Of a stretch of DNA of 64,000 bases, positions 22,901 to 37,900 are shown piece after piece. The notes below the pieces were generated by a model, which was not told the origin of the DNA, did not search any database, and saw nothing but the letters and a program-made list of their open reading frames with translations. Numbering within the stretch: position 1 is the stretch's first letter; each line of letters begins with the position of its first letter. The position numbers were made by a program, and so were the translations under genes. Source of the stretch: Acanthaster planci (Eukaryota > Echinodermata > Asteroidea > Valvatida > Acanthasteridae); contig NW_019091448.1 of NCBI RefSeq assembly GCF_001949145.1, positions 517,429 to 581,428 of the forward strand, written 5' to 3'.

Positions 22901-25900
22901 GAATGTTACGTGTGCGTACCACCTGCAAGCGAATAGGATGGCGCAATCCCCAGTAACGGCTTCTAATTCTTGTAGTCGGATTTGTCTGCACTAAATTTCA
23001 ATGAAATGGATGTAGCACCATTTGAAGTACTGTGGATGTTTAAACAAGATGACCCAAGCTATTGTTTTGTTTGAGACCAAAAAGATCTGTTTTGGCATCT
23101 CTCAACTATTAACTCCAAGAATCACGATGAGTAATATTACGCCCTTCTTTTAGATAGCAGCCTTCTGGATTTTCATCTTTTTGTTGTTCAGAGGATGATC
23201 AGGAGAAAACAGACTGAGTCAGACTGAAAATCTTTTGTGAAGTGAGTCCCAAACTGAGTAGGATACAAAGCATTTTGAGTGCCTGAAGCGTGCTTGTGAA
23301 CATAAAGGATGATTTTAGGCGGATTTTTTTTCTACGATGATTTTTTTTTCAAGAAAAAAAACAACCATGACACATGTCCATCCTGCAACCTGAGCAACAG
23401 AAAAGCTTGTTCCACTCAAAGTGGTTTAGAAATATCAATGGGACATGCTATGTTTAGGGGATGCAAAATGTTTATGTGAAGCATTCACACACTGCAGATG
23501 TCACATCAAAAGGCACTTGGCTAAACTCATCACCAGACTTGACTACAACACTGTCTTATGGACGTCAGGTGACCAGCGAGAAAAACCCTGTTACATTTTC
23601 AGCACGGATAACGGGTACCCCTTATCACACAAACCCCCAAATCGAATGAAACATCTCTGGGGAAGTTTGTCTTAACCGCAAACGATGGAAACCTGAATCC
23701 TAACAAATCTGTTAGGCCTATTACAGTGATGCCTGCCACAATATCAACAATGATCTAGCAGGAAACGCCAACAAAAGGCTTCAGCAAATTTACCTTTAGC
23801 AGTCTCGCGACTGGCAGAAGCTGGTGCACTGTTTCCTCATTTAATTCCCGTGCTAAGAGAAATCAGTAATATCAAAATAAGAAGGGGAATAATGGAACAG
23901 GAGGACTAAAATGTCAGTAATCAATGCTCCGTATTGAACAGACTCCTATGTGGCAAAGACGTTTTTTCCTGAAATTGTGAGACAGTTTTTACAAACTTTA
24001 CCTGATTGATATATAAAAGTCATAGTTCAAAACTGGCCAATCCTTCCAAGTCCTCAACCTGTTTTTTTTCCTACTCAATCCACTGCCCCCAAACCAAAAT
24101 GCCACCGACGAAATGTTGGTCCTAAAACTGCATATTTAACAGAGCTTCATGTATATATTCCCAAAAGAGTGTCACAGATGTGGGAGATGACACATGGTGA
24201 GGGAATTGGCTGTTCCCTAATGATCAACCATGTAACATTGTTAAATGCTTCAATGTGTGATAACTGATCTCATCTCAGCTGGGCATGCATGCTTTTATTA
24301 GGGTTAGTACGGCCGTTTCCCATAAGTGTACCTCAAGAGTTTGCAACCCAATGTCTGTCGACCCAACGTGCGTTTGGAAAGGGTCGACAGATTTCGCGCA
24401 TTGTTATTGGCCAACTCATTGCAAACTCTTGGAGGTGCACTCTTGTGAAATGGTTGTCTTGGAGGATGAAGAAAAACCCATAAAACATGCAACATAGGTT
24501 TGTAACAATTAAAGTAATAGAATAGTTTGACTTTTGTAGGGGTTTTAGTTAGCAGAGATGTGCAATCTCTGCCAAGCGGCTATGATTATGTTAATCCTTT
24601 TTTTTTTGCTAAATTAAAGAAAGTAGCAAAACGTGAATGAAGAAACCTCTCAAACAAGAATGTTGGTTCAAAATCTTTGGTTCTGCAACAATCCAGGGAA
24701 ATCATTCCCACACTTCATTCTCCACACCTCTCCTGCTCTTCCGTTATAGATTGTGAGCAGATTTGTGAGCAGCTAAAATCTGCAACTCACCCAGGATTTT
24801 CCACTGTCCCCCCTTCATGAGGGGATGGTATGGAAGTCGATCCTTAGACAGTGGCGAGAGGGGAACACTGGTGCTTCGAAGCTGCAACAAATAAAAAACA
24901 CTGGTGGGTTCTAACATCCACAAGAGGCCAAACGTCTTGTCTTCGTAGCAATCTAACGTGAAGCGTGATTTTTTTGGTACAACTCCCTGTGCGTATGCAT
25001 CAGTCAAAATGGACCGTGTTGGCTGTTGTCTCTCCACAAGCACAATATATGTCCTCCTTCTGCATATACAGATGCCTTTTAATGGAACCCAACTTAAATC
25101 ATTTCATGGAGGAAGTTCTGATGACTTTTGGGAACATAAAAATTTAGCAAAAGTTTGGGAACAGTTCATGAAACTTTGGTGGCCAAAGGAAGTGTTGAGT
25201 ATAACCACAAATCCAGTACACAGAGGTCTTCTGGACATGTACTTCTGTTTTCTGCCACCCCAATCCCCATGCTCTATTTGGATTCAAGGCTGATGCAGGA
25301 AGAAACCGGCCCCTAAACCCAAATTTTACTGTCGATTTGGGTTTTGAGGGGGCCTACAGGAGACAGCGCCTTCTTTGTGGAAAAATTCTTCCACAATTAA
25401 GCAGAACATTGTTACAAGTGCAAAGTCAATGCGCTCAGTAAAACACTGATGAAGCAGTATGAAGACGCAGGGACACAGCATAATCCGACTCATTGTTTTA
25501 TCCTGATAAATGTTTACCTGCTCTTCATCCGATGTGCAATTGAATGTGATTTCATACTCTGAAGGCTCAGTGACGCGAGTATAGTGCACTAAATACTCCA
25601 TGAGTTGCACTCCCTGGAAGCAGGAACAAATTTACAACATCAACTGATACAAATGACGGCTCTATCCAATCCAGGGATGCTTCTCTCATAATTTATCTTT
25701 GTGTTAAATAGTTTATCTGAATATTTGGTCATGTGCAGTTTATCCCCTGTACCAATGCAGACTGGACCTCGCATGAGAGACGAAAATTTGGTCTGTAATC
25801 AATGTGTGAGCTTGGCTATTGACATGGCCTGTTGAAGGAACTCTGGGCCTTGCACTGTGGATTTGTAATTGGAGTAATTGCAAAAGGTGACACACTGGGA

Positions 25901-28900
25901 AGTAGTACTGTACGAGTGACTCTTTGTGGTATTCAATACATTTCAAAATTTCTGTGATATATCTCGTCTCTTTCAATCAGAGTGCTTTTTGAAATAATCC
26001 TAGAATGAAATGATCAAAATAAAATGCAAAAAAGAAGGGAAAAGATTGCCATTAAAAGTCAAGCATAAAAATGCAGATCTCGTCACTGCGGCCTGCAGCT
26101 CACCACATCAGCGGAAGGGTCCTTGGGGTTCTCGTCCCTGATGCACTTGAGGACGAAGTTCAGGCGCAGATAGTCATAGGAGTCAACCTGTTCAGTTGAA
26201 AACAAAACCAACCATGAACCTGTAGTACCCACATGTCTGGACAGTAGGAGATATCATATGCTTGTGAAAGCTGAAGGAAGCATTTTACCATAACACTAAA
26301 GTTAAGAGTACTTCTATCATGTAGAGTATCCACAGGTCAATGACACAGTCGTAACATGACATATTGATATTGCAGGATTCAGTGTACATGTGTCGTTCTC
26401 CATCAGTTGTTAGCAGCCACTATGCATCACACTAATTTCCACTGTTTCTGTCCCAGGAATCCACTGACTGAGATTACATGTTTGGTGCAATGAGACCACT
26501 TGATAATTTCTTCAGTAGAAATTAAAAATTTCCTCTTCCTTCAAGAGTGGAAACCTGCAAACAAACGTATCGAACAGACTACCCTGGAACATAACACACC
26601 ATACCAGATGATAGTCTTTGTGTAGATATTGTGGACAGTAACTTTGCTGTGGTTCTGAAAAAAACTTCCACAGTTCCTTCTCACAAGGCATCTCTACTTA
26701 TAAGCCTATGGTGATCATACCCAGCACATTTTTACAGATCCCTCTATCTCTGTGTAAGTGAAAGTAAAGCTTCCTGCTGAGAAACCTAAGCAACAAAGTC
26801 TTCTGGACAAACACAGAATCTCCACATTACTTCCCTCAAGCAGGCACAATGGCATTCAAGTCACAGGGTAAAGGCATCTCGCTTTACTCTATTTTGTCGC
26901 AGTGTTTTTAGTCCAGGCCTCAAAACAAAGCAGATGCAATATATTTGTCCCCTACTTTTCTGCCTCCCCTGCTTACCTTATCAAGGATCGCAGTTAGTCT
27001 TGCAACCAGCAGCTCCTTGTTGGCCACCTCCCTGATGACGCTCAGTATCCTGGCCTCTGTGTCTGGGGGTGCATCACCGGCTCCGGCCTGGGGCAGGAGC
27101 AGGTTCTCAATGTACAGTAGCAGGGCCTCGTCCTTGTCAAGTCCAAATGCACTGCATGCAAACACAAGGATCAGATGAAGAGGATTACTGAAGACAGTAT
27201 ATAAATGAATCAGGACAACTGGTGTGGCGCGTCAAGATTAAAGATGGTACCATGATTTCAGACAGTGAATTTCATTGGCTGAAACTCATGTATGACCACA
27301 GCTAGGATGGTGCTTGTGGGATTTGTCCAAACATGAATGCGCAAATATATGTCAGTGTCTAAAATAATACACCAACTTGAAAAACATAGATATTCCTCAG
27401 TAAATCAGTCACAGTGTGTTAAGAGAACTATTTCTTCATGTAGGTTGAGGGAACTACTCAAAGATGGATGTTACACTGAGCACATCCCCAAGCATTCAAC
27501 AGTCAAGACACATCTTCCATTACAAATATCCCTCCAACTAGCTTTGATGAAAGCCACTGCACCTGGTCGAAAGCTAAGCTACCAATAAAGGATTCCATAT
27601 CAGCTCTCAAACAACAATGCCGTCCAAAATTTGCACTGAGAGGGAACAAAAGACAGGGCACTTTTACAACGCAACAAAATTAACGTTAAGTCGAAGTATG
27701 TTTCTTTTTTCACCATCTTTGTTCTCGACGTTTTCCATCCACTCCTCAGCAGGTGGGAAGTGAGAATGCTATTCACAAACAACATTCGTGTGTTGATTCT
27801 CGTCATTCAGAGCCCCATTCTCGCCCTACATGTCTCAAGACTGAGGGTAATACATACATGGGATATATGCAAAATAATGCAGCTGTTGAATCCTCTCACC
27901 TGCAGTACTTCTTGATCATATCCATGTCCACAGCTGGGTGCTTGACTATATCTGGGAGTAACATTCTCTTGTCTTGGGTATCTTGGGCATTGAATACATC
28001 CTTGAAGGATATCTGTTCAATATTCACAAATACTGAGTTAATTTAGTAACTCTGAGTTGATACCAAGTTAATTTAGCGACTTTTCCGTCTGAAATGTGCT
28101 CAACGCATGGCCTACACCCATGAGAATGTGAAGTGTAAATGACCTTAACAAAAGCCTTTGCCAGTGATAAAACTGTGTTTATTTGACTCCACATACTGTC
28201 ATACACACAAGTTTTTGCAAAAAGAAATGTGTACAATTTCAGACAACATGTACATATGTACATATATTATTCTGTGATTGACTATAACGTGCACAGCCTT
28301 AAAACTTCAGATTATGTTGCAGATGCGTGGTACCAAAGCTTAAAATGTGACCCGCTCTGCGAAAAAGGATATTGAGGGATAATGTGCTATTTCACATTTA
28401 GGGCTTTTTTATGTGGACAGGGTGATTTTTTACTTCTTGGTTTACAGGCATCTAGTATATCAGTACTTTCACAATTTATACAAGAAACCTATCTGTTGCT
28501 ATGGGTATCAAGAGACTTTCTTCTTGGCTGATTTCTTTTTCCATTTCCTTTTTTAAAGGACTTTATCTCTGAAAGCAATTCTGTTACTGTGTATGATATG
28601 ATTATGCAAAAATCAATAAAATCAACAATTTTTGCAATCTCCAGATTGCAAAATGCCAAAGGGTTCAAACCTACACCAAATTAAAGCTTTATAATGTAAC
28701 CAATTCAAATCTGTATGTAACTCCTTTTGAAAAAAATTTCCCATAGTACCCATTTTTGTGGAGCCAGTCACAAATGTGCATAACATGATGATAGCGCTGT
28801 ACACATATCATGCTCAAAGAAGTCATTCCCTCTTAGAGTGCTGTAACGAGAGACTGCATCTTCTCATTTTGATCGATGAGCATACAATGTAGTAATAAAG

Positions 28901-31900
28901 TGGAGTCTCAGTTTTCCTTGGTGATTCTTTACAAAGGGCTGCTAGGTGCCTTTGGGGGGGGGGTTGTTGCATGCTTGTATGGCTGACCTTTAGTTTTCCA
29001 AGCTGGTGGCCCCAGGTTGCGTCTGTCTCTAGCTTTCTGCATCGTTGTTCCACTGCTGGCTCGTTGTGCAGCCTCCCCAGTTCACAGCCCACTTTGGCAA
29101 CGGCCTTCGAGAGAACGAGATTCACAGTATTTACTTTTTGTGATATTATTGTGATGTTTATGAGCACCACTGCATGCAATACGAACCCTTATCGACAACA
29201 TCAGTTCAGGCAAGATATCTCATCCTTACCAGGCAGAAGGATTTGGATATTATCATCTTGGGTTGACTTCTATTTTATCTGATACATTGATGGACCAACC
29301 CAATCACACGAATGCCATTCTGGATGAAATCATGATAAACTTAAACAATTATTATAACCCTGTGGTTATTTCTTCCCCCCTTGGACTATTAAGGTTTATC
29401 ATCATTCCAAATCAGAGCTCAGAGAATTGTGTATGCGATATTAAATTTCCCAGACTGATAACATCTTCTGCCTATATATTTTGCTCAAGTTATTACTAGC
29501 TATCAAGAAATATGTGCATGGGCTGCCCAGTTTTTCAATGTGTAGAAAACGGAGAGAAACCAAACAGCCGTGGAGAGCCCAGAGTTTATCATCAAGTCTG
29601 ATATGCATGTAACTAATCAAGATGACAGAAGACAAAGTCTGATACTCCCTACGCTGCTCTGTCGTGGAAGCTATTAAAGAAGGAAAATAGACAGGATTAA
29701 CAGGCCAAAACTTTGCATAAACTTATCACCTTGTTGCAACTACATCTGGAAATGAAGGTTGAAGGTAGCCTGGAGCTCTTTCATGAGGAGCTTTTCAAAC
29801 CACACAAAAAAATTGTAGACACCGGCATGATTCAGCCGTCTCCCATCAGCAAAAAGCACCCCCCAAAACAAGCACAGGTGTCCTCTGAGAATGAGAAAGC
29901 TAATGAACAGTGGTCCAAAGGAATTCTCAGCAGTGACACACCTGAAAAATTGGTTTGTCATTTGCTGTGTACTGATCAACCTTCACTTAGCTCTCTGAGC
30001 AGCTTCCGGAGCAGCTCTCCAGGTGCAAAGAAGCATTGCTCACGTCGCTTCAAGTTCATTAAGTCTTAGCACAGTCTCTCCACAACAACTGGTTGCTGAG
30101 ATACACAACAGGAGTTAAAAATAAAACAATAGAGGAAGGCTACGGCACTGGACAGTACAACCAAGGGTTGTTGATGCTTGTGATCAGAAGAGCGACCCCT
30201 CTCAATATGTTGTCAATATAGACAAGACCGAGACAAAACATCAACAGGTGTAGGCCACTTGCTCGTGAGCATTTTACCTCCAAATCACTGCCAAATCCCT
30301 CACAAAGATGTGTGGTACTCCTGCAAATCGAGTATGATTAATGAGGGTAAAGTTTCCCGAACGATCTTATCTTTCTTAGGACCTCAGGACATTCCTCATT
30401 CATGTCACTTAAAATAAAAATAGGAAAAAACTGTTCAGATCCATCTCTGGATCCCCGCAACAATGAAAATAATTGCTTGCTGAAATTCAATATTCTACAC
30501 TACATTATTACATATGTTACATGAATCATTTGGATCTTGTTTTGTTTGTCAGCCCCACTTCTTTCTTCATGTAATGTAGTTTTGGGTTATTTCCATTGAT
30601 GATTCATCTTAAGCTGTGCAACACACTTGTTTATAAAATTTGTTACTTACCGGATCTTAATTACGATGCATTTTAATTATTTTGGTTGTTAATTCTAATT
30701 ATTTTTGTTGTTAACACCCAAGTCTATGGCAAACTTGTGCAACAAGGCAGGATTTCAGGCTTTCGGATGAACCACTCCCACAAGTGTCTGCGGCATCTCA
30801 CCTCTAAAACAGCCACAGGCCACTGGTCAAAAGCTGTACCAGGGTATGCATAAGACCAGAGAGGGACAGAGGAAAGCTATTAGTGGAGAGCCCTGTTTGG
30901 GGAATTGCAGCAGGCTGATATGAGCTCTGACACGGTGAAGAATCACTGCACCAAGACCACGAAGACAACCGTGCAGAGCTTTAGAGACACTGCCACTGCA
31001 TCTCTCACTCTTAATATCAACCATCAGAATGTCCAGCCAGAGCGGTAAACGTGATTTTTTTGCCATGCATGAGGTTGTATAAAAAATAATATACTGCAGT
31101 GTCAAACACTTCCAACTGGGTAGGTTTTTGTACTGCTGGAATATCATGGGCTCAGTGGTATTTTGAAATGCTCGTCCATCTATTAGGGTCCACTGGGCAA
31201 CATTTGTTTGAAGGCTTGCAACTCAACCAGCTGATCTAATGAGTAGTTACTCATTATGCTGTTCATGGCAACTAAGAGGTGGTTTAGGCAGCAATGTTAC
31301 AATTTTTACATGTATAAGAGCCTTTCCTACCAGAACTTTGCGGTAGTGGTGGCCAGCACTGACTGTCAAGCTCTTGAGTTTCTCCAGAGCTCCTTGTTTG
31401 GGTAGAACACAGGCCAGGCTAAGCGCCAGATGGTGATCCACCCTACGGCTGCCAAAGATCTATCAAGAAGTCACACAACACAGCAAATTAGCTGAGTATA
31501 AGCTGGGCCTGTGAAGAATACTAACAGTAAGATACCGATGCCAAACCATACGATGGTGGGACCCCGGGTCCAGTTTTGAGCTTTAACACTGAAATCTCTT
31601 TGATGATTCAACCACATTTCCAAAAGGGAACATGCAGTATTTATTTCAAAATCATGTATGACAAAAAAGCGCCAAAAAATCGTGCGCATCCAAACATGTA
31701 TGGCCTTTTAGTTCAAATCTCGTTCTTGTCAAATGTCAATTTATCATAAAAGAGAAGCTAACAAAGTTTGTTTCTCAGTGGCACAGAGCATTAACCATAA
31801 CTGACCATAACAAGACCCTTTATTAAACTGCATTAAAACTTCAACTGTGAGAGTGGCCATGATAATGCCCTTCCCCCCAAAAAATCAAAACAACACCTTT

Positions 31901-34900
31901 ATATACCATGACAAGTCCAATAATGACAGTCTTCAATGGAACTGGCTTCCAATGTCTCAAAACTACCTAGTGCTGTAGGTAATTTCCTTATTCAAGAAGG
32001 TTCCGCAGACTTGCATTAAGCAGGGTTGGGGATACTCTTACCTTGTCCATGAGGGTTCCAGTGAAGTCTCGCATCCTCTGTAGCCCAATCTTGACCATCT
32101 GGCTGCATCTTTCCTGTTCTTTGGCGATCAGTGCCTGCAATTCCTGCCCAACAATGTTACCAAGAACTAACTTCAGATGGCCATGAGGAGAAATGTACAC
32201 TCAAGCATGTTTCGTGGATGCTTCCTTCCATGAGGATAAGTTTTGTGACATTTGGAGACGACTGAAGAGGGGTCACTCAGACTAGCTAAATTGTTTATTA
32301 AAATGTTGATTGTGACCTTGTCTACTTGTTTTAGACTTAGGGGCTACTGCAAAGTCCATAAGTTTTGATGTAATGCTGAGGCAGCTTGATGTGCAGATGC
32401 AAATCCATACCAAAGAAGAAACCCAAGTGCTTAAAAAGTGAGCATGAAATTTATAGGTTGGCTGCTCGATCTGCTTCTCCAAACACCTCACATTGTGGTG
32501 ATTATAAAAGCTTCCGGGGAGGGTGTTCCACCAGGTGATGGTGCAAGGGAAAAAAGAGTAACGATAGAACTTGATTTGGGCCAGAATCTGTTCATAGTTG
32601 CTTGGATGTATTCATGTTGTGGATGAAGGAACCAATGGAGTGAGGTAGAGGTCAGGGTCGACAGCGACAATCTGGTGTCAGATCTTGTACAAAAAATGTG
32701 TATTAACCAAATGCTTTCATTACGTCTTTCTTCTAGAGATATGATTCCTATTGTCTGCCAAGTGGGCTACGGGTATGGCCACCAAGCAAACAGGCTACCT
32801 GACTGGTGCCAAAGGCACACATACACCTTACCTTGTGGTCAGGTATGCCTATGGTGTTGGCTGCCGTGTACTGTAGACTGGTACCCAGCGTCTCAGCCAG
32901 CACCAGGAATGCCATCTCATACTGATTGTTCTCCTGGAGATACTGGATCAGTTCCAGAGCTGCTGAGCTGAGACGGGCCAGACAATCGGCACTATTCACT
33001 GGGTTTTCCATGTCTAAGCATCAAACAGAACATAACCACTACTGAAATTCACAAATACTCGTTAGAACACAAGCTGGCATAAGTTTTCAATTCATGAAGA
33101 CCTTAAATGAAATTAATTAGGGCATCACTCTGAACAAGATTAAACTCCTATGCAATGTACTAGTAGAGTGTTAATGGTATCATAAATGCCTTACGAGAAT
33201 CATTCAAGAATACTCTTGCTTATAGTATTTCCCCCACCTCAAAAAAAAAGGAAGAAACTTCTCATCTTGACAAATTCTAGTAAAGAGGGAGGTTGAGAAC
33301 AAAGAAAACATGTAAGAAACTTCCAGAAGAAGGATCGTAGCATTGTAAACAATGAACTTCTGTGAATTTTAGAAGCTTCAATGAGCTCTCTCCCATATTT
33401 TGCGATTTAGATAGCACTTGGGCTTTTGTACAAAGTGCAAAGAAGTACCCAAACCAGAATGATGAATCCCCTTCAACTCAAGACTTCTTGAGCCAAAATT
33501 CTGAAATCCAGAAATAATTATCAGAATCACAGCAGAAGAAAAGAAGTGTTGAAAAGTACATTAACAATTTCCTGCCGGGTGCTTTTAAAAATGCAGTGCT
33601 TACATAAGGGCGATTTTTCAACATCTTCGGTTTTCAAAAATCTTCAAAACTTTTTATCTTTTTTTCTTGACCGCTTAAACCCCATGATGGTGTGGTGTTA
33701 CATAAGTTTCGTTTGTTCCCGAAACTGGCACAGTGGGCTGCTGGTGTCTTTTCAATAAGGGCCAGATTAGCATGCAGTGGTAATGTGTCGCTCATTACTG
33801 GAGTGCTGGAGCACTTTTGTCCCCGGTGGTAATCTGCTCGCGCTGAATGCCACAAATAGTGGTATAATCTTTCAAAACAATGACGGATTTCCTCCGCTAT
33901 TGGCAACTGAAAAAATGTAGGCAATTCTCAGCATCTCTGTCTTTTGTTGCGAGTATGGTCTTTTGTTACAAGGCCCACAGCTCTTTTGTCCAATTTCGGG
34001 CACCCCGGCTATGTGTACAAACCCAAGGTACCTGAAACCGGGCTCCCTGGCAGGATATGGGTTAAGCAAAACGGTATCCCAACTTTTCTTACTTAGGTCT
34101 TCCATATTGAAGATTAGACCGGCTTATATTATTGTACCATGATTTTGGACTGAAAATCTTTTCTGATGAAACGATTTCCTGGGAAATGCCACCGCTGCTA
34201 CAAAAAACACTGATGACAAAGGGTTCCCTCTACAATGGGGAAGTCAAACAACCTTGCATGTCAAAAGCTGCTCTGCCAGCCATCCTGGCGTGCTGCAAGG
34301 GGAGAGCGTCAGGCTTGGTGTCTGGCAGACATGACGCCACAAACTTGCAAGTTGTTGGCAGTGCGTAGGACGACGTCAGCACCAAAGTGTTCTCTTGGAA
34401 GAAGTCAGTGAATGTCCACTCTTGGTAGGGGTCCCGCTTGGTCTCTGTGCCACTCAACGACTATTATTCAATAGGAAAGGGAAGTGAATGAATCCCTTTT
34501 ATTTCATGAGAATCCAGTTCGTAAATTAAGTTATAAACCTAAACACCGTCAGTGTAGTTGCCTTACTTGTACCCTTGCAGTCACTGATATTAAAGCAAGT
34601 GCCACTGGTTCATATCAGAAACTCAAAATCTCAATCTTTTGCCAAGTTGGCCTAATTTAGTAGCGAGATGAGCTGTCCTAGCATGTGACCATTGTGGACT
34701 GTGTGCTAAAAGGGGAAGTTGGTGAAAGGCATCAATGTATAAATGTTATGTCTTGTCAATCCCAACTTAAATTGCTCTAAAAAATACCTGTAGATTTTTT
34801 TTGGTGTCAGTCCAAACCACTGTGTGCCAAGTAACATATCTTTGGAATTCCAGGATCCCATGGCACAGAGCAATATCATGGGCATGTTGCTAGAGTAGGA

Positions 34901-37900
34901 CACCAGACTGAAACAAAAAAGCAACCATTGTGGTTCCTCATTCTTTCATCAGTTTCATGGACTTGGGCATGAACCAAACGCCAATTTGTACGGTACTTCC
35001 AACGGTACGGTAATGTCAACTTTCCCACCTGACTGTCCTGAAGAAGTTGATAGACATTTCTTTGAAAGCTACTCGATTGCTGCCATAAAATGTGTATCTA
35101 TCATACCTGAACAGAGATTCCGTAGTCGCCACTTTCACACTGATGATAAACAGCGTCAGTCAGACGAAGAAGCTTGCACAACTCCAGGCAGTCACACAAT
35201 AAATCTTGGCAGCAGAACAAAGGTGTGCTGTTACTATCATTGTATTGGAACAGTTTACTTCAGAACATCGTCTGATGATTGCAGAAGGAATACTGAGATG
35301 TCACTGCTGGACAATGTGTTCACTTGTTTAAATGAGTTTGTGTACACTATGCTTCATTCCAAGATTTTTTTAGTAGTCATTCCCAGCATAACCAGAACTA
35401 TTGGGTGCACTCTGTGCATATAACATAACTATTGACAATAGAGGACATTCTCATCAATGAACGATTGGTATCACGCTTTAGTGGCTGATATGCATCAAAA
35501 GAGGGCTCTGTCACAATACAATCGCATTATGTACAGAGATGGCATCATATACCACACACTGCAATCGGATTGAAGTAATGCGAAAGGCATCTTGGACCCA
35601 AGACTAGCACCTGTGCAGCATATTTGCAGTAGTGGCATGATTCAAAGTGGATGTGCAGATCTGTGAAATAAACACTGTATGGCCATGTTTGCAGACTATA
35701 GCCATTATCTTTCCTTCATTAATTAGTGCCTAGCCTGCATTTGATGTAGAATAAACTGGTTGACAAAAATTCACAGCCACAATCTGGGAAAAGGGAGAGT
35801 GTAAACTGAACATGCATGGATACTTCCTGTTGTGGAAACAAACAGAAGTCTGTTCAACTCTTTCCAAGTTTACCCTGAAACATTGTTCCAAACACCTCCT
35901 TCCTCCCCGATCAAGCATACAGGACAAAACATTCCTAACGGAATTAACCAACACAGAGCATCGTCACCCCCTTGACAGATTCCAGCTTTATTGCTACTGT
36001 CATGGGGTATACATGTATGTTGGCTGTCATAAACAAGACTTAACTTGATTGTTTCTCATCGGTTAATTTCTTTGGCAATTTCACAAAAGAACACAACAAA
36101 GAAGTACTCATGTCCCCCAAACAATTTGCCACAGTGACACACCAACAAGGGAACCTAGCTTGTCACAACGTGGGTGAATCACTTCCTCAAGTTTATTGTT
36201 TATTACATTAAAATCACAGCTCCACCTACTTTGGTCACAATAGGTGAGGGCTTTGCAGGCCAGTCGGTAGAGCTCCGTAGACAGACTTGGCACATCACCA
36301 GCTGCAGTGTTATTCATGATGCTGGGATGTGACTCTGCCCAGAGGCGGCAGATAGTGTCTGCTATAGTATAGATGGTCTTGGCTATCTCTGGAGTAAGGA
36401 TGTACTCAGACAGCTCACTGAGAATTGGAGAATGATTCAAAACATGCAGTAAAGTGTGAAACACTTCTCTTTACCAAAATGTTGATTATACTCAGGGCCA
36501 GCTATGACAAAAAATTTACATCCGTTTAGAGACCTGGTAGAGGCATATCACAAAACCCTTAATAAAATTGCATGTACAATGTTCACAACGCCGAAAATGA
36601 ATTAATAGGGTGACAGATGGAATGTTCCCTCCAAGTTAAAAAATGTTTTGTACAATGCCTCACATCCACAAAACACTTCCACCTGAATTAAATACCTGAA
36701 TCACCCAGGAGTTAAGAAATTTTGGTGCATGTTCCATTTACCACGCACCAGGGATTAGAACATTCATTCTTACGGTGCGGCATTGGAATGAATAATTTAA
36801 TTATTAAAGTAAATAGCCTGATAAATAACATTTTTTAAAAAAAGTTTATGAATGCAATAGACAGAATAATTTTATGAAGCAACATATTAAAAATTACATT
36901 TCACAAGGGAAAGCTTAGTGGAAAAAAAGGACCAAGATTTTTCTACCTGCACATTTTCAATGCTGTTTTTATTTGTCCCATCTCAGCAGCCTTCATTGCA
37001 AGTTGGCTCTTCAGTTTCTCATGAGACATGCCAAGTAACCGACCAAGACTGCAATGAGAATGCAGGCAAAATCACAGCGATGCAATGGCGACATTTATCA
37101 CCTTCCACCTCTGCAATTGAAGTTTCAAAATCATAATGGCCCACATTCGGTAGGGCTGTGTCAATTCAAATAATTCACTATTTGAATATTTGACCTCAAT
37201 TCAATCGAATATCCAGCCGTACCAACCGGCAGATTGTTGATGAACAAACTTTATACAAAATCAGTTGCAATAATGCACACAATTGTACATTATAATCATA
37301 ATAATAGTTTCTCGAATCTCAGAGTATCTCCAGCCACAATTTAGCAAGATTTAAGAGACGAACAATACTTCTTGCCCTGTTGAAAATTCTTATTCTTTAA
37401 AATTTTTTAGTGAATAGTTTACTTTTTAAATCGTCATAAGATTTCTGTCACTTTCACTTGAATCTGCCAGAAACAAGCCTCCATAGTGCAATTTTTCTCA
37501 TTTAAAACGAAAGGAAATTCTCCCTTCCATTTCATGAATTTTGCATTCGAATATTCAAATTTGGAAAATAATTAATGAATATTCAATAATTGATTGAATA
37601 TTCAGATATGTAAATATGCAGCACAGCCTTAACATTCGGATTGTTTTTGTGTGTGTAAAGTTTCAGAATGGGTTCGGTTCTTTCACAAATTTAGGATAAG
37701 TCACACAACTACACACAGGCCCGCTTTGCATACCATCTTTTCAACGTGCATGCCTGAATGCTCGAGAATAATAAAGAGTCTATGTGATGAATTTTTCTCA
37801 GATGCACTTTTTGCGCAAGTTAATGTCTGAAAACTGTTTGACATACCCTTTTGATAGAGTGAATGGATAAGTGCACATTTTAAACATTTAAAATTGTCCA

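Noticed and set aside
29990-30066. Minus-strand stretch reading LKRREQCFFAPGELLRKLL, considered as a KNTC1 exon
   Set aside because: Exons 19 and 20 join in phase and fit the family without it. No convincing acceptor was seen.
29713-30069. 118-codon plus frame, Ser/Lys-rich
   Set aside because: No domain, inside an intron, and no splice or promoter support.
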